Shown: in pieces, positions 62,270 through 64,000 of the stretch
How positions within the stretch are numbered: position 1 is the stretch's first letter
How the letters are laid out: each line of letters begins with the position of its first letter
Origin: Nitrobacter hamburgensis X14
GTDB lineage: Bacteria > Pseudomonadota > Alphaproteobacteria > Rhizobiales > Xanthobacteraceae
Direction: 5' to 3'
NCBI RefSeq assembly: GCF_000013885.1
Contig: NC_007964.1
Span: forward strand, 1,474,001 to 1,538,000
DNA: 64,000 nt
Program-made: the position numbers and the translations under genes
Notes under the pieces: generated by a model
Told to the model about the DNA's origin: nothing
The model's input: only the letters and a program-made list of their open reading frames with translations
The model's database searches: none

Positions 62270-64000
62270 GATTGCTCAACCTCATCCGGACTGACGGCCC
62301 ATCCGACGGTCGCCACGAACTCTTCCATCTCGCGGCCCGTCTCGAAGTGGACCTCCGCAAAACCGATCTCGGTCTCCGCCGTGTCGCTACCGAGCGCGCT
62401 GCGGCCCGCACCAAGGAATGCCTCCAAGGCCTCCGGCCCGAGAACGGTCTGGGGTCCGAAGCGGGTCGTGGCGTTGACGTCGCCCTGACCCACGGTGACC
62501 GCCAGGCTGCCTTTCAGTTTTGCATGGGCGATTTTGAGCGCCTTGAGCGTCGAAAATACGTCCGCCGTCGAGGCAATCTTCTGGCGCTTCCTGATGACCA
62601 CGGGCCTATCCGGATCCAGTTGGATCGCGCCTGCAGCCACCGGCCTGATGGTGAAGATCTTCGACGTTTCGACGCCGGCGTCCTCGGCGTACGCATACAC
62701 CTTGACCTCGCCGTCTCCTTCGATCGGGATCGGTCCGGTGTAAGGCTTGCCCTCGCGCGCGTTGGTGCCGTCGGTATTCCAGCGGATGGTGCCGCGCGGC
62801 ATCACGGTCAACGCCACCGTGCGTTTTCCCATCACTTCCTTCGGCTCAAAGGTCAACGTCAGCGTGTTCGTCCACTTCACCGGCTCGCCGGTGTCGTGCT
62901 TGCCGTCGGGATCGACAGCCAGGAACCAAAGGACCGTTTCGTCGCGTTCGATGATGAGATCGGGGACAACAGGGGATTTCGCTGAGACGTCGCCAGTCGG
63001 AGCCCAATGGATGCGGCCATTCGGTCCAGTGTCGGTCGGCGTCAGTTCGATCGTCGAGGTGCCGGTCTGCTCGTCGTAGCCGCGGACCACCACCTTGACC
63101 GAGGTCTTGGCCGCCGGAAACGGTCCCTTTTCGATGTAGCCGTCGCCGCTGTCACGCCATTGGGCGGTGCCGAGCGCAGCGCGCTTCACATCCTCGAGCC
63201 CACGCGGTGGCAGCCATGGCCAGCGGACGTTGCAGATCGCCCGCTCCTCGACGTCCTTCCAGCGCGTCTTTCGTTCGGTCGTTCCCCACAGAAGATCCTC
63301 GGCTCGGGACCGCAAGCTGGTCGTGACACCATCCTCGGCCAGATCGACGATCAGCTTCGAGGCGCCGGTGGCGCTGAGGGCCTCCTCGACCGCCATCTCG
63401 CCATCGATGGTCGTCGGGCCACCTTCCTTGCTGCGGCGCTCGACCAGCTTCAGGGCGGCGTAGGCCAACCCTTCCCCGCCCTTCGGCAGCCGCGCCGGAT
63501 AGTAGACGCGGTTGAACAGATTGATCAGCGTCGAGTTGAACTCGAACTCGGCAGTTTCGGTCTCTTCTTCGAGCTCAGCCAGGTTCGGCGAGCGCTCCCC
63601 GCCATCCTCCTGCAGCACCTTGGCCGTGGCCCAGATGCGGCGGACCTTGTCCTCCAGCTTCGCCAGATCGGTCCCGTCCCCGGTGACGACGCAGAAGTTG
63701 TTCTTCTCCACGATGGCATTGAACAGCCGCTCCGCCTCTTCCGGCGGCACCCGCTTGTCGGGGCTCAGCACCAGCAGAAGACGGTCACCGTTGGTCTTGA
63801 TGTCCTCGATCTTCGGTAGTGCCAGCGCCTGCGCATACGCATTCTTGCGCTTCGGTTCGAAAACCAGCGCAAGCCTCCGCTCCATCTCGGCATCGATCTT
63901 GGGCTGCGCGGCTGTAGTGGCGTACTTCTCGATCTTCTTCTTGAGGTTCTCGTTCTTCGAGAAGTACCACGCATCGTTTTCCTTGCGATGCAGGTACCAG
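62266..64000 (-). CDS. DUF499 predicted AAA+ ATPase, cut by the window edge
   Basis: About 577 C-terminal residues; the frame is open to the right edge (reads YLHRKENDAWYFSKNENLKK just inside it), so the Walker motifs and start lie outside. This portion contains the DUF499 blocks NEFxSTLINLFNRVYYP-like FNSTLINLFNRVYYPARLPK, WPWLPPRGLEDVKRAALGTA and WRDSGDGYIEKGPFP. Two beta-rich modules and the C-terminal VTVGQGDVNATTRFGPQTV region follow. COG1483 proteins are predicted ATPases found with DUF1156 methylases in defence islands. The first gene of the operon visible here; genes upstream of it could belong to the system and cannot be seen. Confidence 0.88.
   Translation of the reverse strand, partial: WYLHRKENDAWYFSKNENLKKKIEKYATTAAQPKIDAEMERRLALVFEPKRKNAYAQALALPKIEDIKTNGDRLLLVLSPDKRVPPEEAERLFNAIVEKNNFCVVTGDGTDLAKLEDKVRRIWATAKVLQEDGGERSPNLAELEEETETAEFEFNSTLINLFNRVYYPARLPKGGEGLAYAALKLVERRSKEGGPTTIDGEMAVEEALSATGASKLIVDLAEDGVTTSLRSRAEDLLWGTTERKTRWKDVEERAICNVRWPWLPPRGLEDVKRAALGTAQWRDSGDGYIEKGPFPAAKTSVKVVVRGYDEQTGTSTIELTPTDTGPNGRIHWAPTGDVSAKSPVVPDLIIERDETVLWFLAVDPDGKHDTGEPVKWTNTLTLTFEPKEVMGKRTVALTVMPRGTIRWNTDGTNAREGKPYTGPIPIEGDGEVKVYAYAEDAGVETSKIFTIRPVAAGAIQLDPDRPVVIRKRQKIASTADVFSTLKALKIAHAKLKGSLAVTVGQGDVNATTRFGPQTVLGPEALEAFLGAGRSALGSDTAETEIGFAEVHFETGREMEEFVATVGWAVSPDEVEQS

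Overview
The window looks like the chromosome of an alphaproteobacterium of the Bradyrhizobium/Rhodopseudomonas/Nitrobacter group (Nitrobacteraceae). It is GC-rich. It has alphaproteobacterial flagellar regulators (flbT, flaF, fliX) with CtrA-type TTAA-N7-TTAA boxes, DgcA- and thioredoxin-reductase-like FNR families, a DksA that has lost most zinc-finger cysteines, and scattered palindromic repeats of the kind common in that family. No rRNA, tRNA, CRISPR array, integrase or intact insertion sequence was seen.

Layout. 1-13 kb is housekeeping and envelope: the 3' part of murJ, an orphan form II molybdenum hydroxylase, a CHRD protein, a stand-alone Lrp-type ligand domain, thiD, a PlcP/LpxH-like phosphoesterase plus glycosyltransferase pair behind a good Pho box, a DgcA-type epimerase, and the mlaE-mlaF-mlaD lipid transporter. 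13-19 kb is one giant membrane-anchored coiled-coil gene with 44-residue tandem repeats, divergent from an HPt gene across a perfect CtrA box. 19-31 kb is mixed: [2Fe-2S] ferredoxin, ferredoxin-NADP reductase, a decayed DNA methyltransferase, an SGNH hydrolase, a UPF0104 membrane protein, a UspA protein, SixA, a FAD oxidoreductase and a Tat-exported MsrB. 31-51 kb is the late flagellar region: flgE-flgK-flgL behind a sigma54-type promoter, an unexpected PLP decarboxylase, flbT, two large flagellins, flaF, a FlaG-like gene, flgI-flgJ-flgN-like and fliX. A 1040-residue autotransporter sits inside it, with a TC dinucleotide run upstream. dksA follows.

From about 51.6 kb to the right edge is an accessory, defence-type island. 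Its core, read right to left, is a compact operon: a DUF499 ATPase (cut by the window edge), DUF3780, a DUF1156 adenine methylase, and a PLD-nuclease/SNF2-helicase fusion. The first three genes are joined by GTGA overlaps and the fourth starts 6 bases further on. Beside it lie a two-gene unit (an unrecognised 196-residue protein and an XRE-ImmA/IrrE protein) and, on the other strand, a four-TM membrane protein whose stop overlaps the start of a class I methyltransferase. This island is the best candidate for an incompletely described antiviral system.

Co-regulation themes visible in the DNA are CtrA boxes (19.1, 37.1, 39.5 and 41.6 kb), a sigma54-type promoter before flgE, and a Pho box before the phospholipid-remodelling pair. 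Functions are assigned from family motifs read by eye. Start sites were chosen on ribosome-binding sites and overlaps, and uncertain ones are flagged.
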